Assembly (NCBI GenBank): GCA_051654905.1
Contig: JBOFYY010000135.1
Span: 107,937 to 171,936, forward strand
Length of the DNA: 64,000 nucleotides
Reading direction: 5' to 3'
Source: JBOFIQ01 sp051654905
Lineage (GTDB): Bacteria > Actinomycetota > Actinomycetes > Propionibacteriales > Propionibacteriaceae
A model generated the notes under the pieces. The model did no database searches, was not told the origin of the DNA, and saw only the letters and a program-made list of their open reading frames with translations. The translations under genes and the position numbers were made by a program. Within the stretch, counting starts at the first letter, position 1. Each line of letters starts with the position of its first letter. Positions 16,883 to 26,451 of the stretch are shown here, piece by piece.

Positions 16883-18061
16883 CTAGTAACGCGCTAGTGC
16901 TCTAGACAGTCGAGTTACGCCTTCGGTAATGAGATTTGGGGTATTGGTCACGAAAGACATTCTCATCGTGGAACGATCAGGATTGTTGGCGTAGAACGGC
17001 CAGCCGGGCACAAAAGCCATGCCTTCTTCCATAGCTAGCGTCAAGAGTCGTGCCGTATCAATTTGATCGTCTAACTTGGCCCAGTAGAACATGCCACCTA
17101 CGGGTTTTTCAATCTTCGTATCGGGAAGAATCTTAGAAAGAGAATCATGCAAAGTATCGCGACGAGAACGATAGACCTCGATAATCTCACGGATATGGGC
17201 GTCAAGGTCCTCAGTTTCTAAGAACCTAGCTACCGCAAGCTGGTCGGTAACCGAACACTGCAAAGAGATAGCTTGTTTCGCTACTTCAATGGCGCGCATG
17301 ATGGGGCCTTCGCCACGCATCCAAGCCACTCGCAAACCAGGAGCAAGTACCTTAGACATGGAGTTTAGTAGCAACGTCTGAGCTGACATTCCAGGCATAG
17401 ATGCAATAGGGGGTAGCGGATCTCCGTCGTAGCGAATCTCGCCGTAAGGATCATCTTCAAGCAGCATAGTTCCGGTACGAACCAAAATCTCGGCAATCTG
17501 ATGACGTCGCTCTAGCGGGATGCAATTGCCAGAAGGGTTTTGGAAAGTAGGAATGAGATAAACAAATTTAGGGTGATGAACTTGGATGAGTCGCTCTAAT
17601 GCATCAGGTAGAACCCCGTCGCTATCGGAAGGAACCGATATAACTTCAGCTCCGGTCATTCGGAAAGCTTGGATAGCTGCCAGATAAGTGGGTTCTTCCA
17701 CTAGGACAACATCACCAGCGTCAACTAGTGCCTGAACCGCCAAGTAGATACCTTCTTGGGATCCAGAAGTGATCTGGATCTGGTCGGCGGTAGTAGGAAG
17801 ATGCCGAGAGAGTCGTCGTGCTGCTTGCTCTCGGATCTCAGGTTCGCCGATTGTCGTGGCGTACTGTAATGCGCGGGAAGGTTGATGAGCTAAAACCCAT
17901 TCGATGGATTCTCTGATTTTTGCTACCGGGAACAAAGAAGGATCAGGAATACCGCCAGCAAAAGAAATAATGTCGGCTCTGCCTACTACCGAGAGAATGT
18001 CACGGATAGGCGACGATGCCACATCACTGAATCGCTGGGCAATTGGTTGGGTATAAGTCAT
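16883..18061 (-). CDS. PLP-dependent aminotransferase, class I/II (2-aminoadipate/aromatic type)
   Basis: A fold-type I aminotransferase of 392 aa. The N-terminal region IISFAGGIPDPSLFP and LQYATTIGEPEIREQAA are typical of the LysN/multisubstrate aminotransferase group that also gave rise to MocR regulators. No DNA-binding domain is present. FQNPSGNCIP and the PLP-lysine block LNSMSKVLAPGLRVAW (lysine near residue 230) are seen, and the C-terminal arginine region is RMSFV. It moves amino groups between 2-oxoglutarate and an amino acid such as aminoadipate, an aromatic or a branched-chain one. The substrate cannot be set from sequence. Confidence 0.88.
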   Translation of the reverse strand: MTYTQPIAQRFSDVASSPIRDILSVVGRADIISFAGGIPDPSLFPVAKIRESIEWVLAHQPSRALQYATTIGEPEIREQAARRLSRHLPTTADQIQITSGSQEGIYLAVQALVDAGDVVLVEEPTYLAAIQAFRMTGAEVISVPSDSDGVLPDALERLIQVHHPKFVYLIPTFQNPSGNCIPLERRHQIAEILVRTGTMLLEDDPYGEIRYDGDPLPPIASMPGMSAQTLLLNSMSKVLAPGLRVAWMRGEGPIMRAIEVAKQAISLQCSVTDQLAVARFLETEDLDAHIREIIEVYRSRRDTLHDSLSKILPDTKIEKPVGGMFYWAKLDDQIDTARLLTLAMEEGMAFVPGWPFYANNPDRSTMRMSFVTNTPNLITEGVTRLSRALARY

Positions 18062-18148
18062 TGAAGGGGTCCCTCCTGCGTCGTTGCTGAAGTGACTCTA
18101 GTCCTGTGCTGTGAGACGCATCACATCGGGGTGCGTTCTTGGTGATTT

Positions 18149-18646
18149 TTAGAGAGTGATACCTTCGCGCCGTAAGAGTGAAGTTTTGCAATCAGTTCCC
18201 CATAGAAAACCAGATAAGGAACCATTAGCTCTGACAACTCGATGGCAAGGTATGAAAAGCCCAATACGATTACGGGCACATACGGATGCGGCAGCTCGTG
18301 CTGCGGTTGGTTTCTCTAAACGAATGGCAATATCACGGTAGGTAGCGGTTGAGCCAGCGGGGATACGTCGTAGCTCTTGCCAACCGCGCTGCTGAAAATC
18401 TGTTCCGTTATAGGCGACGGGGACAGTACCGATTGCGTTCACATCTGCGTCGCTATGTGCGGCTACAGCATCAATAGCAGCAAGCTGTGAGGTCTCTTGT
18501 AACGTTACGGATCGGAGCGGCAAGGGGAGCCGTGGGATTACTTGGGAAAGCTCACCCCAACCTGCTGCAATAACAACATCATTTTCAGTAGCTATTACGG
18601 TAAAAATACCCTCAGGGGTACTGGTGCTCTGCCATAGATTTATCAC
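18149..18646 (-). CDS. ogt: Methylated-DNA--protein-cysteine methyltransferase
   Basis: An O6-alkylguanine-DNA alkyltransferase of 165 aa, a suicide DNA repair protein. The active-site block IPCHRVVRANGSLSGF, with the alkyl-accepting Cys, lies near residue 134. The helix-turn-helix region with RIPAGSTATYRDIA precedes it. The N-terminal ~70 residues are a divergent ribonuclease-H-like domain. It starts 36 nt downstream (minus strand) of the hairpin at 18682 and is probably transcribed alone. Confidence 0.93.
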   Translation of the reverse strand: MINLWQSTSTPEGIFTVIATENDVVIAAGWGELSQVIPRLPLPLRSVTLQETSQLAAIDAVAAHSDADVNAIGTVPVAYNGTDFQQRGWQELRRIPAGSTATYRDIAIRLEKPTAARAAASVCARNRIGLFIPCHRVVRANGSLSGFLWGTDCKTSLLRREGITL

Positions 18647-18681
18647 GAGAATCTTTTCGGTAGCCAGTAATAAAGCAAAAA

Positions 18682-18717
18682 CCTGTGTGTAGCTGACCAG
18701 ATCAGACTACACACAGG
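18682..18717 (-). terminator. Terminator after the 51-aa membrane protein gene; copy 1 of a duplicated hairpin
   Basis: An 11-bp stem CCTGTGTGTAG/CTACACACAGG, followed on the minus strand by GTTTTTGC. A close copy lies at 18947-18985 on the other side of the small gene. Confidence 0.75.
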
Positions 18718-18755
18718 CAACGAATCTAGTTAGATGGTTTATGGACGTCTCAAAA

Positions 18756-18911
18756 TCATTTTTTAGATTCAATTAAACTATTGACCAAAGCTGCAGCTCC
18801 GATCACCGCTGATAATTTCACAGCCCACGAGTACTCGCCAGAAATCCATCCTATGACTGCTATGAAGGTAAGAACACAGAGAGTACTCAGGAGAAACTTT
18901 CTAGTATCCAT
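18756..18911 (-). CDS. Small membrane protein of unknown function
   Basis: A 51-aa protein starting MDTRKFLL with two hydrophobic segments (STLCVLTFIAVIGWI and AVKLSAVIGAAALVNSLI) joined by SGEYSW, ending in SKK. I do not recognise it. The start at 18911 is fixed by AGGAGA 9 nt upstream; a nearer ATG at 18920 directly abuts that site and is unlikely. The gene lies alone between two near-identical hairpins, which suggests insertion or duplication of a small transcription unit. Confidence 0.65.
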   Translation of the reverse strand: MDTRKFLLSTLCVLTFIAVIGWISGEYSWAVKLSAVIGAAALVNSLIESKK

Positions 18912-18946
18912 AAAAACCATTCTCCTAGAATTGCTCTGATATCTCA

Positions 18947-18985
18947 TGCCTGTGTGTAGCTGATTAGCCAGACTACACACAGGCA
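18947..18985. repeat. Duplicated hairpin, copy 2
   Basis: A perfect 13-bp stem TGCCTGTGTGTAG/CTACACACAGGCA with a 13-nt loop, repeating the hairpin at 18682-18717 in the same orientation. It lies 12 nt after the stop of the DUF1846 gene and may be its terminator, although no T-run follows on the minus strand. Confidence 0.7.
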
Positions 18986-18997
18986 ATTAAAACTCGG

Positions 18998-20488
18998 TTA
19001 GCGTTTACGGTAAAGAGATTTGCTCTGGTAAATCGGTTCGCTGGTGACATGGATTCCCAATGAACGGAAAATCCGCTCATCAACAGGTCCCAAGATCACT
19101 GAAGTGTGAACGTCGCAACCACGTAGCTCCGGAAGTGCCTCTAATGCAGCCTTAGCAACAGGATTAGATGTAGCAGAAGTCGCTAACGAAAGCAGAACTT
19201 CGTCAGTATGAAGTCTAGGATTTTTACTTCCCAAATGACGTACTTTAAGTTCCTTAATCGGAGCAATAACATCATGGGCAAGTAGATCAAACCGCTGATC
19301 GATACCAGCAATATGCTTCAAAGCATTGAGCAGCATAGCTGAACAAGCTCCAAGCAATTCAGTGGTCTTACCTGTGATGATCGTGCCGTCTTGAAGCTCG
19401 ATAGCTGCCGTAGGAGCTTTAGTCTTTTTAGCTAATTCCAATGTTGGAACTACCGTGGGACGATGCTCCTTATCGACGCCAACCCGGCTCATAATGAGTG
19501 CTGCACGCGCAGATTCCACAGGTTCCAAGGCCTCTTTAGCCTCATGAACCAGCGCCTTATAGTAGCGACGGATAATCTCCTGTTTAGCAGCTTCACGACA
19601 TGCCTCATCATTACTGATGCAATGCCCAGCCATATTGACACCCATATCCGTAGGGGATTTGTAGGGCGATGATCCTTGTAGCTGTGTGTAGAGGCGTTCC
19701 AGAACTGGGAAAACTTCAACATCGCGGTTGTAGTTAACGCACTGTTCACCGTAAGCGGCAAGATGCCACGGGTCAATCATATTGACGTCGTCGAGATCAA
19801 CAGTTGCTGCTTCATAAGCGATATTAACCGGATGTTCTAGTGGCAGATTCCAGATTGGGAAAGTCTCAAACTTGGCATATCCGCTCTTAACGCCCCGATG
19901 ATGATCGTGGTAAAGCTGCGAAAGACAAGTAGCCATCTTTCCAGAACCAGGGCCAGGCGCTGTGACGACAACCAGATCGCGGCTGGTCTCGACATATTCA
20001 TTCTTACCGTATCCCTGATCGCTAATAATGTGAGCAACATCATGGGGATATCCCTTGATCGGGAAGTGGCGATAAACCTTTAGCCCAAGCTTTTCTAGCT
20101 TACGTTTGAATGCTTTAGCTTCCCGATTATCTTCAGTCATGTGAGAAATCACAATGCTGCCGACGAAAAGCCCATAGTTACGGAAAGCGTCAACTAGACG
20201 AAGTACGTCTTCGTCATATGGGATTCCTAGATCAGCGCGAACTTTTCCAGAGGATAAGTCTTTAGCGCTGACGACAATAACAACTTCTACTTCATCTTTG
20301 AGAGTTTCCAGCATTTTGATCTTGTTATCAGGAGTGAAGCCTGGCAAGACGCGAGATGCGTGGTGATCATCAAATAATTTTCCGCCGAATTCGAGATAAA
20401 GTTTACCTCCAAACTGGTCGCGACGTTCTTGGATGTGTTTGCCTTGCAGTTCAAGGTACTTGTCGTGATCGAAGCCAACGGTGTGCAT
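18998..20488 (-). CDS. DUF1846 domain-containing protein
   Basis: A conserved protein of 496 aa belonging to the DUF1846 family. The N-terminus MHTVGFDHDKYLELQGKH and the block GGKLYLEFGGKLFDDHHASR are hallmarks of the family as I remember it. Midway there is a glycine-rich loop VVTAPGPGSGKMATCLSQ, resembling a P-loop (GPGSGK), and MAGHCISNDEACREAAKQE follows. Structures of homologues are known but the function is not settled. The start at 20488 is supported by AAAGGGAA upstream and by family length; a longer frame adds 19 residues. Divergent from the S8 protease gene. Confidence 0.85.
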   Translation of the reverse strand: MHTVGFDHDKYLELQGKHIQERRDQFGGKLYLEFGGKLFDDHHASRVLPGFTPDNKIKMLETLKDEVEVVIVVSAKDLSSGKVRADLGIPYDEDVLRLVDAFRNYGLFVGSIVISHMTEDNREAKAFKRKLEKLGLKVYRHFPIKGYPHDVAHIISDQGYGKNEYVETSRDLVVVTAPGPGSGKMATCLSQLYHDHHRGVKSGYAKFETFPIWNLPLEHPVNIAYEAATVDLDDVNMIDPWHLAAYGEQCVNYNRDVEVFPVLERLYTQLQGSSPYKSPTDMGVNMAGHCISNDEACREAAKQEIIRRYYKALVHEAKEALEPVESARAALIMSRVGVDKEHRPTVVPTLELAKKTKAPTAAIELQDGTIITGKTTELLGACSAMLLNALKHIAGIDQRFDLLAHDVIAPIKELKVRHLGSKNPRLHTDEVLLSLATSATSNPVAKAALEALPELRGCDVHTSVILGPVDERIFRSLGIHVTSEPIYQSKSLYRKR

Positions 20489-20767
20489 GGGGTTCCCTTT
20501 CGACCGACCAAGCTTAGTACTTTTTTGGCGGATCAGCCAGACCATAGGTCCGAAAAGTTTATTATTTTCAGCTTATTCCATTATGGAGGGATTTGTTTAT
20601 AACAGTTTGGTTTCGCTATTGAGTAAAAGCTATCTAGCTGTTAATAATGTGGGTAATTTTCACATATCCACGCGCGTGGACCACCCTTGCTCAAAACTCC
20701 GATGCATCACGGCACTAAGTGATAAAATTTCCCCCTTCGGTTATTGAGCCCGATACGGGAGAAACGC

Positions 20768-23700
20768 ATGAAGAAGTATCTTGGGTTAGCCCTTGCGGGT
20801 GCCCTAACAGTGGGGTTCGCTGCAACCCCAGCTTTCGCGGCACCGGAGCCGCCAAATCCTGACATCGCTACGGCGCCTGCAGCAGGATCACCAGAAGCCC
20901 CCGTCGAATACCTCGACAAAGGCACTGAGATTCAAAAGGTTATGGTTCTATTAAAGAGCCAACCAGATGGAGCTGGTGACGAAGCTGCTGGTCTTATGCA
21001 GGTGCAGCAAGTTGTTAGTCGCTGGGATGGACAAGACGGAATCACGATTCGTCGTCAGTTTGGGAAGCTAGTGCATGGCTTCTCGGCTGCTGTACCAGCC
21101 AATAAAATCCGTGAGATCGAAGCTGATCCTGCGGTAAAGTCGGTAACACGAATGGCAATGTTCTATCCATCAATGAATACTGCTAATGATCTAACACAAT
21201 CTACGTTGGCACGTACCAAGCGTGGTGTAGATGGTCAAGGATTATTAGTATCAATTATTGACTCTGGTATTGATATCGCTCACCAAGATTTCCGTCTTGA
21301 CGATGGTGTAGCTAAAAAGATGGTTCCCCAAGCTGGTTGGACGGATAAGATTCCCTACGGCTGGAACTTTGCAGACAACAACTCCACCGTAAAAGACACT
21401 GGTTCGCAGCATGGACAGCATGTTGCGGGTATCGTCGCAGCAAATGCAGGCAAAGAGGCCTCAATAGCATCAGGTCGGATAAATGGTGTTGCGCCTAACG
21501 CCCAGTTGCTAGCAATGAAAGTATTCCCAAATGATCCATTCCATGGAACTGGCGCTAGCGAAGACGACGTTATTGCCGCTATCGAGAAATCGGTAGAACT
21601 TGGTGCAGATATAATCAATATGTCACTAGGTTCACCAAATGGCCTCAATGAAGGTGCAGTTGGTGAAGGTCGAGCTATCGCTAACGCAGTTAAAGCCGGC
21701 GTTCAAGTCATTGTTGCTTCAGGAAATGATGGTCTAAACTTCTCGCCACAAGGTATTCCTACTGATTTATCAGGTATGCTTGACAATGGATCTATGGGAA
21801 GTCCTGCTGCGTCACCTAGTGCCTTTGCGGTAGCTTCAATCAACAACTCACATGCTGTTGCTTCTCTTGCTAAGGCAACTTGGCAAGGAGGCAACTTTGA
21901 CTTTGGATACCAGCTTTCTACTGGAAACGTAGATGGCGCGGCGCATAAGCTGATTGATTGTGGTCTAGGTAAACCAGAAGACATTACAGCTGTTGCCAAG
22001 GGAAACTGGTGTTTGATTAAGCGCGGACAAATCGCATTTGTAGATAAATTCAAGAATGCGATTTCTGGCGGAGCTAGCGGCGTTATTGTTTACAACAGCC
22101 AAGGAGATTCTTTCGTAGGTATGGGAGGTCTTGAGGCTATTACCATTCCGGGTGCTTCTGTATTTCAGAGTGTTGGTGAGAAACTGAAAGAACAGATTGC
22201 TGCTGGTCTGGAAGTTAAGCTAACTAACGATCATGGTGTTTTTCCCAATGCTGAAGCTGCCAAAGCTTCTGACTTTACGTCTTGGGGTGCCACTCCAGAA
22301 TTAGAGTTTAAGCCGCAAATTGCTGGTATTGGTGGTTCAGTATGGTCATTGGCCAACGATAATCACTACCAGAATATGTCGGGTACCTCAATGGCAACCC
22401 CACATATTGCGGGTGTATTCGCTCTAGGTATGCAGGAGTACAACAAGCGTTTCAAGGAAATGTCTCCTGCAGATCGTGGTGCTTTACTTAAGGTTGCTCT
22501 TTCTAACACGGCACAAATTATTGAAACTAATGGAGTTCCATTAGCTCCTCGCCAGATTGGTGCCGGGCTAGCTCAAACCGATAACGCTATTCAAACATCG
22601 GTTTTCGCGACAGTTAATGGGCAACCTAACGTTCCGCTACGTGCTTTCAGTGGCGAAAAGAAGTTCACAGTTAAGTTGCAGAACAAGGGTGATAAGCCGC
22701 GTACCTTTACTGCCGGCGGTACTTGTGTACTGAATGAACAATACTCACCAACAATCCCGGTAGCCACAGTATGCTCTAAAGAAACTCTGACAGCTTCAAC
22801 TCCTTCGGTAACAATCCCAGCTGGTGGCGAGACTTCCGTAGAATTTACAGTGAAGTCTGATGCAGGATCGCGGCACTGGATTGAAGGATGGACTAAGTTC
22901 ACATCTAATGATGCAGATCAACCATCACTTTCACTTCCGTATATGGGATTTGTTGGTGATTGGAATGCTGAGCCAATTGTCGACCATTCGCAATATGACA
23001 AAGATGGTAAAAAGATTAGTACCAAAACTGATGAGATTCTGGCAGCTGCTGGAGTAAAAAATACTAATTTCAACTACACATCGTTATACACGAAAAATGG
23101 TTCAAAAGTATTGAGTCGTGAGGGGTTGCTTGGATGGATCTCTCCAAATGGTGATGGCATCAATGATGAGATTTTCCCTGCTCTCATGTTACTGCGCTCA
23201 GCAAGAGATTCTCGATTCTCTATTCTCGATAAAGATGGAAACATGATTGCGAACTTGGGTGAAGGTCGTGATCTGCAACGTTCCACATTAGGAAAAATAA
23301 TTAAAGAGCGTCGCACTTATGACATATCAGCAGCTAGCTGGAATGGAACTATTTACGATTCCAATAGCGATAGCTTTGTTAAAGTTCCTGATAGTACTTA
23401 CACTTATCGGATAGAAACCCGTCTTTCTGGTGATCAGCCGTGGCAAAGTGTTGATCTTCCGTTCCAGACAGATACTGTTGTGGCAGAACCCATCATCAAG
23501 AAAACTCAGAATGGAACTGATTGGGTTTACGATCTAACCTTCAAAGATAAATCAGGGGTTAGCTTCTATGATGTTAAGATCAGCGATGGACAGACGGGTG
23601 CTCCTATCGAAAAGAAGCACAATGAGTCGTATACTGGATCTTCATTCACGGTTTCTGGAGATACTGTTGGACGTTATATCAGGATTGACTTTGTCGACTA

Positions 23701-26287
23701 CGCCGGTAACCCTGGGGTTATCTACGATTTCGTAGGATCGGCAATTGTTGGTTTTGATGGCACTGATAGTTATGCGCATCCCATAAACGCTAAATCTACG
23801 AATTCTGCTGGTAAGCTGCTAATCAGCGATGGGAAAATTACGTTAAATATCGTGGCATCGCCAGATGTTAAGACAGCTAAGGTTGATGGTGTTCCGGTTG
23901 CTATTGCCGATGGCAAGGGTAGCGTAGCTATCCCGGCTGCTGAAGGTCGTAAGGAAGTAAAACTGCAAGGCTTCGATGCTGATGGCAAAGAAATTGCTAG
24001 TGCAGTACTTCCGGTCGTTATCGATACCACTCCACCTGTTGTAACAGTGACAAAAGCTTCTCTTGATACTCAAGGAAAATTACTTTTGGATGCTAATGGA
24101 GAAGCAGTAATAGAAGGTACGGTTAAAGATGAGCGAGCTAAGCCTGTAACTGATAATCCCGATGACAAGCTATGGCTACTTGATGACAAGCTTGACCCTG
24201 TTGCTATAAATGCTGATGGAACATTTAAGGTAACGGTAAAACCGAAAGCAACAGCAGAGGCCTTATCTTTGCTAGGTCTTGATGGTTTTAACCCTAAAAC
24301 CTATAAGTTCCTTAATATCGGAGGAGCAAAGATAGTACTGGCTCGCCCGGCAGAAACTGGTGAATTAGTTATTTCTTTCGATGAAAAGCGCTTGGATGGC
24401 ATCAGTGACCCGAACGGTAAGGTTGTAGAACCTTTCGGACAAGGTGAATACATCATAGATCGCACCTATAAAGGTCTTGAGATTGTTGATAATAAGGCAT
24501 TTTTGACGCTATCAGGACAATGGAGCAGCCGTCCTAGCGAGTTCCGGATTCAAGGCAAACCGGTAGTTATTGACGAACAGCGTCGCTTCTCGGTCAAGAT
24601 TGCTTTAGATAAAGCAATTACATCGATTCCTTACTCGGTTAAAGATGCTAAAGGGCATGTTGTGGAAGCTGATTGGAAGTTCCTATACGACAGCAATCTC
24701 CCTGGTTATGAATTGAGGACAACGCCACAGATATCAGAAGATGGAGCAATCTATCTGAAAGAAGCTGCTGGTGACGTCACGCTAGAAGGCGCTGTATGGG
24801 ATGACGCTTTTGGATACAAGATGGCTGTAAATGGCAATATTGTTGCCAATTACGAGAGCATCTGGGATTCAGGAGAAAAGATCAATAAGCGAGCCTACAA
24901 GACGACTGTTAAGTCCGGCGATAAGCAAACTATTCGTATCAGCTTGCAGGATTTTGTGGGTAATGGTATTGAACGGAGCATCCCGGTAGTTACTGATTTA
25001 GCAGATCCAGTTATTACCGCAGATGTTAGTCAAGTCAAGATTGGTCAAAAGATATTAGTGAAAGCTACTGATGACCATTTAGCTACCTTGACAGTCAAAC
25101 TTGATGGCAATGAAGTTGCCGCCAAGCAGACCAAGATAGTCCGTGCCCGGGGCGCTAAAGTTGTTCTCGCAAATGCTAGTGATCCGGCAAAGCCGGTAGA
25201 AACGTTGCAACCAGCAGCAGCGGCTACATCAACCGGTTCAGGAGTTACCGCACCAGAAACTACAGTTAGCGAAACTCCTGCTGCAGCAACAACTAATTCA
25301 GTGGAAGTTTTTGCCGCTCCGGCTGAATCTTCTGAGGAAGTAGAAACAGTTCTGGTCTATGAGATTGATGCTGTGGAATCAGGAAAGCACACTTTGGAAG
25401 CCGTAGCAACAGACCGAGCAGGACGAGTAGCGACATTCGCATCACCATTTATGGTGCAAGATGACATTGTTATCGAAGGTCCTGATGTTGTTGTGCTTAA
25501 TCCAGATTCCGGAGATCTTATGAAGCAGCTGCTTGAAAAGTATTCAGTAATCGTTAATGGTGCTGCCAATACGTCGTACAAGATCACTGCTGACACGAAG
25601 GAACTTAAGCTAGATGAAACTGTGGATTTGTTACTGACAGCTCAGGATGATAAAGGAAATACGGTAACGCGTAAGGTGCAAGTAACCTTGCAGCGGCCAG
25701 AGCAGACCATTAAGGGAAGCTGCGGGCAGATGAAGGCACGGTTTAGTCAGGGTGACTCGATTGAGATCAGTTGTACTAAACGTGCTGATGGAACTGTTTT
25801 GATCAAAGTTAAGAATAAGGGACCTAAGGTACGAGGTCTGCTTACTCTCTTTGGAATCAAAGGACCGCTCCGAATGTTCATCGATGGCAAGCTGGTGGAT
25901 GTAGAAATCCATGCCAGTGTTCGTCGTGCTATGGCGTATTCATACATGGCGGCACCAGTAGAAGAATTGAACACCACTGCTGCTGCTCCGCAGGAAGAAG
26001 GGATAACTTTTGAATCGGATTCAGATGCAGAGTATGTCGCAGGAGATATAACTGCTCCTGGTGCTGGTAATACAGAAGTTCCCGGAGTCCCTGTTGCTCC
26101 TGGGCAACCTGCTCCTAAGGATAATGCTTTAACTCCAGTAACTCCTGCTACTCCTGGACAACCTGCTAAGCCATCTCCGTTGGCTAGAACAGGTGCTGAT
26201 GCAGCTACTGCAGGAGTTCTGTTGTTTGCTGTTGTATCACTAGCTGGTGGTGTAGTCACTTTGAAAAAGGGGCGTCGCCGTCACTAA
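20768..26287 (+). CDS. Cell-wall-anchored S8 (subtilisin-like, C5a-peptidase/lactocepin type) serine protease
   Basis: A secreted protease of 1839 aa. A signal peptide (MKKYLGLALAGALTVGFAATPAFA) is followed by a propeptide region to about residue 115. The catalytic triad is Asp165 (SIIDSGIDIAHQDF), His215 (HGQHVAG) and Ser541 (GTSMATPHIAG). A PA domain is inserted between His and Ser (about residues 390-480, GVIVYNSQGDSFVGMGG). Downstream are Fn3-like and Ig-like repeats, a Thr/Ala/Pro-rich wall-spanning stretch and the sorting signal LARTG at 1805-1809, followed by a hydrophobic helix and KKGRRRH. LAXTG rather than LPXTG points to an actinobacterial sortase of the class E type. The start at 20768 follows GGGAG. 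A terminator follows. Likely role: degradation of host or environmental proteins. Confidence 0.93.
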   Translation: MKKYLGLALAGALTVGFAATPAFAAPEPPNPDIATAPAAGSPEAPVEYLDKGTEIQKVMVLLKSQPDGAGDEAAGLMQVQQVVSRWDGQDGITIRRQFGKLVHGFSAAVPANKIREIEADPAVKSVTRMAMFYPSMNTANDLTQSTLARTKRGVDGQGLLVSIIDSGIDIAHQDFRLDDGVAKKMVPQAGWTDKIPYGWNFADNNSTVKDTGSQHGQHVAGIVAANAGKEASIASGRINGVAPNAQLLAMKVFPNDPFHGTGASEDDVIAAIEKSVELGADIINMSLGSPNGLNEGAVGEGRAIANAVKAGVQVIVASGNDGLNFSPQGIPTDLSGMLDNGSMGSPAASPSAFAVASINNSHAVASLAKATWQGGNFDFGYQLSTGNVDGAAHKLIDCGLGKPEDITAVAKGNWCLIKRGQIAFVDKFKNAISGGASGVIVYNSQGDSFVGMGGLEAITIPGASVFQSVGEKLKEQIAAGLEVKLTNDHGVFPNAEAAKASDFTSWGATPELEFKPQIAGIGGSVWSLANDNHYQNMSGTSMATPHIAGVFALGMQEYNKRFKEMSPADRGALLKVALSNTAQIIETNGVPLAPRQIGAGLAQTDNAIQTSVFATVNGQPNVPLRAFSGEKKFTVKLQNKGDKPRTFTAGGTCVLNEQYSPTIPVATVCSKETLTASTPSVTIPAGGETSVEFTVKSDAGSRHWIEGWTKFTSNDADQPSLSLPYMGFVGDWNAEPIVDHSQYDKDGKKISTKTDEILAAAGVKNTNFNYTSLYTKNGSKVLSREGLLGWISPNGDGINDEIFPALMLLRSARDSRFSILDKDGNMIANLGEGRDLQRSTLGKIIKERRTYDISAASWNGTIYDSNSDSFVKVPDSTYTYRIETRLSGDQPWQSVDLPFQTDTVVAEPIIKKTQNGTDWVYDLTFKDKSGVSFYDVKISDGQTGAPIEKKHNESYTGSSFTVSGDTVGRYIRIDFVDYAGNPGVIYDFVGSAIVGFDGTDSYAHPINAKSTNSAGKLLISDGKITLNIVASPDVKTAKVDGVPVAIADGKGSVAIPAAEGRKEVKLQGFDADGKEIASAVLPVVIDTTPPVVTVTKASLDTQGKLLLDANGEAVIEGTVKDERAKPVTDNPDDKLWLLDDKLDPVAINADGTFKVTVKPKATAEALSLLGLDGFNPKTYKFLNIGGAKIVLARPAETGELVISFDEKRLDGISDPNGKVVEPFGQGEYIIDRTYKGLEIVDNKAFLTLSGQWSSRPSEFRIQGKPVVIDEQRRFSVKIALDKAITSIPYSVKDAKGHVVEADWKFLYDSNLPGYELRTTPQISEDGAIYLKEAAGDVTLEGAVWDDAFGYKMAVNGNIVANYESIWDSGEKINKRAYKTTVKSGDKQTIRISLQDFVGNGIERSIPVVTDLADPVITADVSQVKIGQKILVKATDDHLATLTVKLDGNEVAAKQTKIVRARGAKVVLANASDPAKPVETLQPAAAATSTGSGVTAPETTVSETPAAATTNSVEVFAAPAESSEEVETVLVYEIDAVESGKHTLEAVATDRAGRVATFASPFMVQDDIVIEGPDVVVLNPDSGDLMKQLLEKYSVIVNGAANTSYKITADTKELKLDETVDLLLTAQDDKGNTVTRKVQVTLQRPEQTIKGSCGQMKARFSQGDSIEISCTKRADGTVLIKVKNKGPKVRGLLTLFGIKGPLRMFIDGKLVDVEIHASVRRAMAYSYMAAPVEELNTTAAAPQEEGITFESDSDAEYVAGDITAPGAGNTEVPGVPVAPGQPAPKDNALTPVTPATPGQPAKPSPLARTGADAATAGVLLFAVVSLAGGVVTLKKGRRRH

Positions 26288-26344
26288 ATGAACTCTCTTA
26301 GTTCTTTACTAGTCGGTTAGTAGCGAACATAAGTGACAAGAGGG

Positions 26345-26376
26345 AAGGGTGGGAACCAAATTAGGTTCCCACCCTT
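26345..26376 (+). terminator. Terminator of the S8 protease gene
   Basis: A 13-bp perfect stem (AAGGGTGGGAACC and complement) with a 6-nt loop, followed by TCATTGTCTTTT. It lies 58 nt after the protease stop and also faces the convergent oxyR gene. Confidence 0.8.
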
Positions 26377-26451
26377 TCATTGTCTTTTCAGTAGTTAGAA
26401 CAAAATAACATTGGTGTAGTTCTCCCCAAAGGTGGAAAAGCCTGTGGATAA

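Noticed and set aside
25747..26259. A 170-codon minus-strand open frame rich in Ala, Gly and Thr
   Set aside because: It is the antisense shadow of the Pro/Ala-rich wall-spanning part of the S8 protease, with no ribosome-binding site and no recognisable domain.
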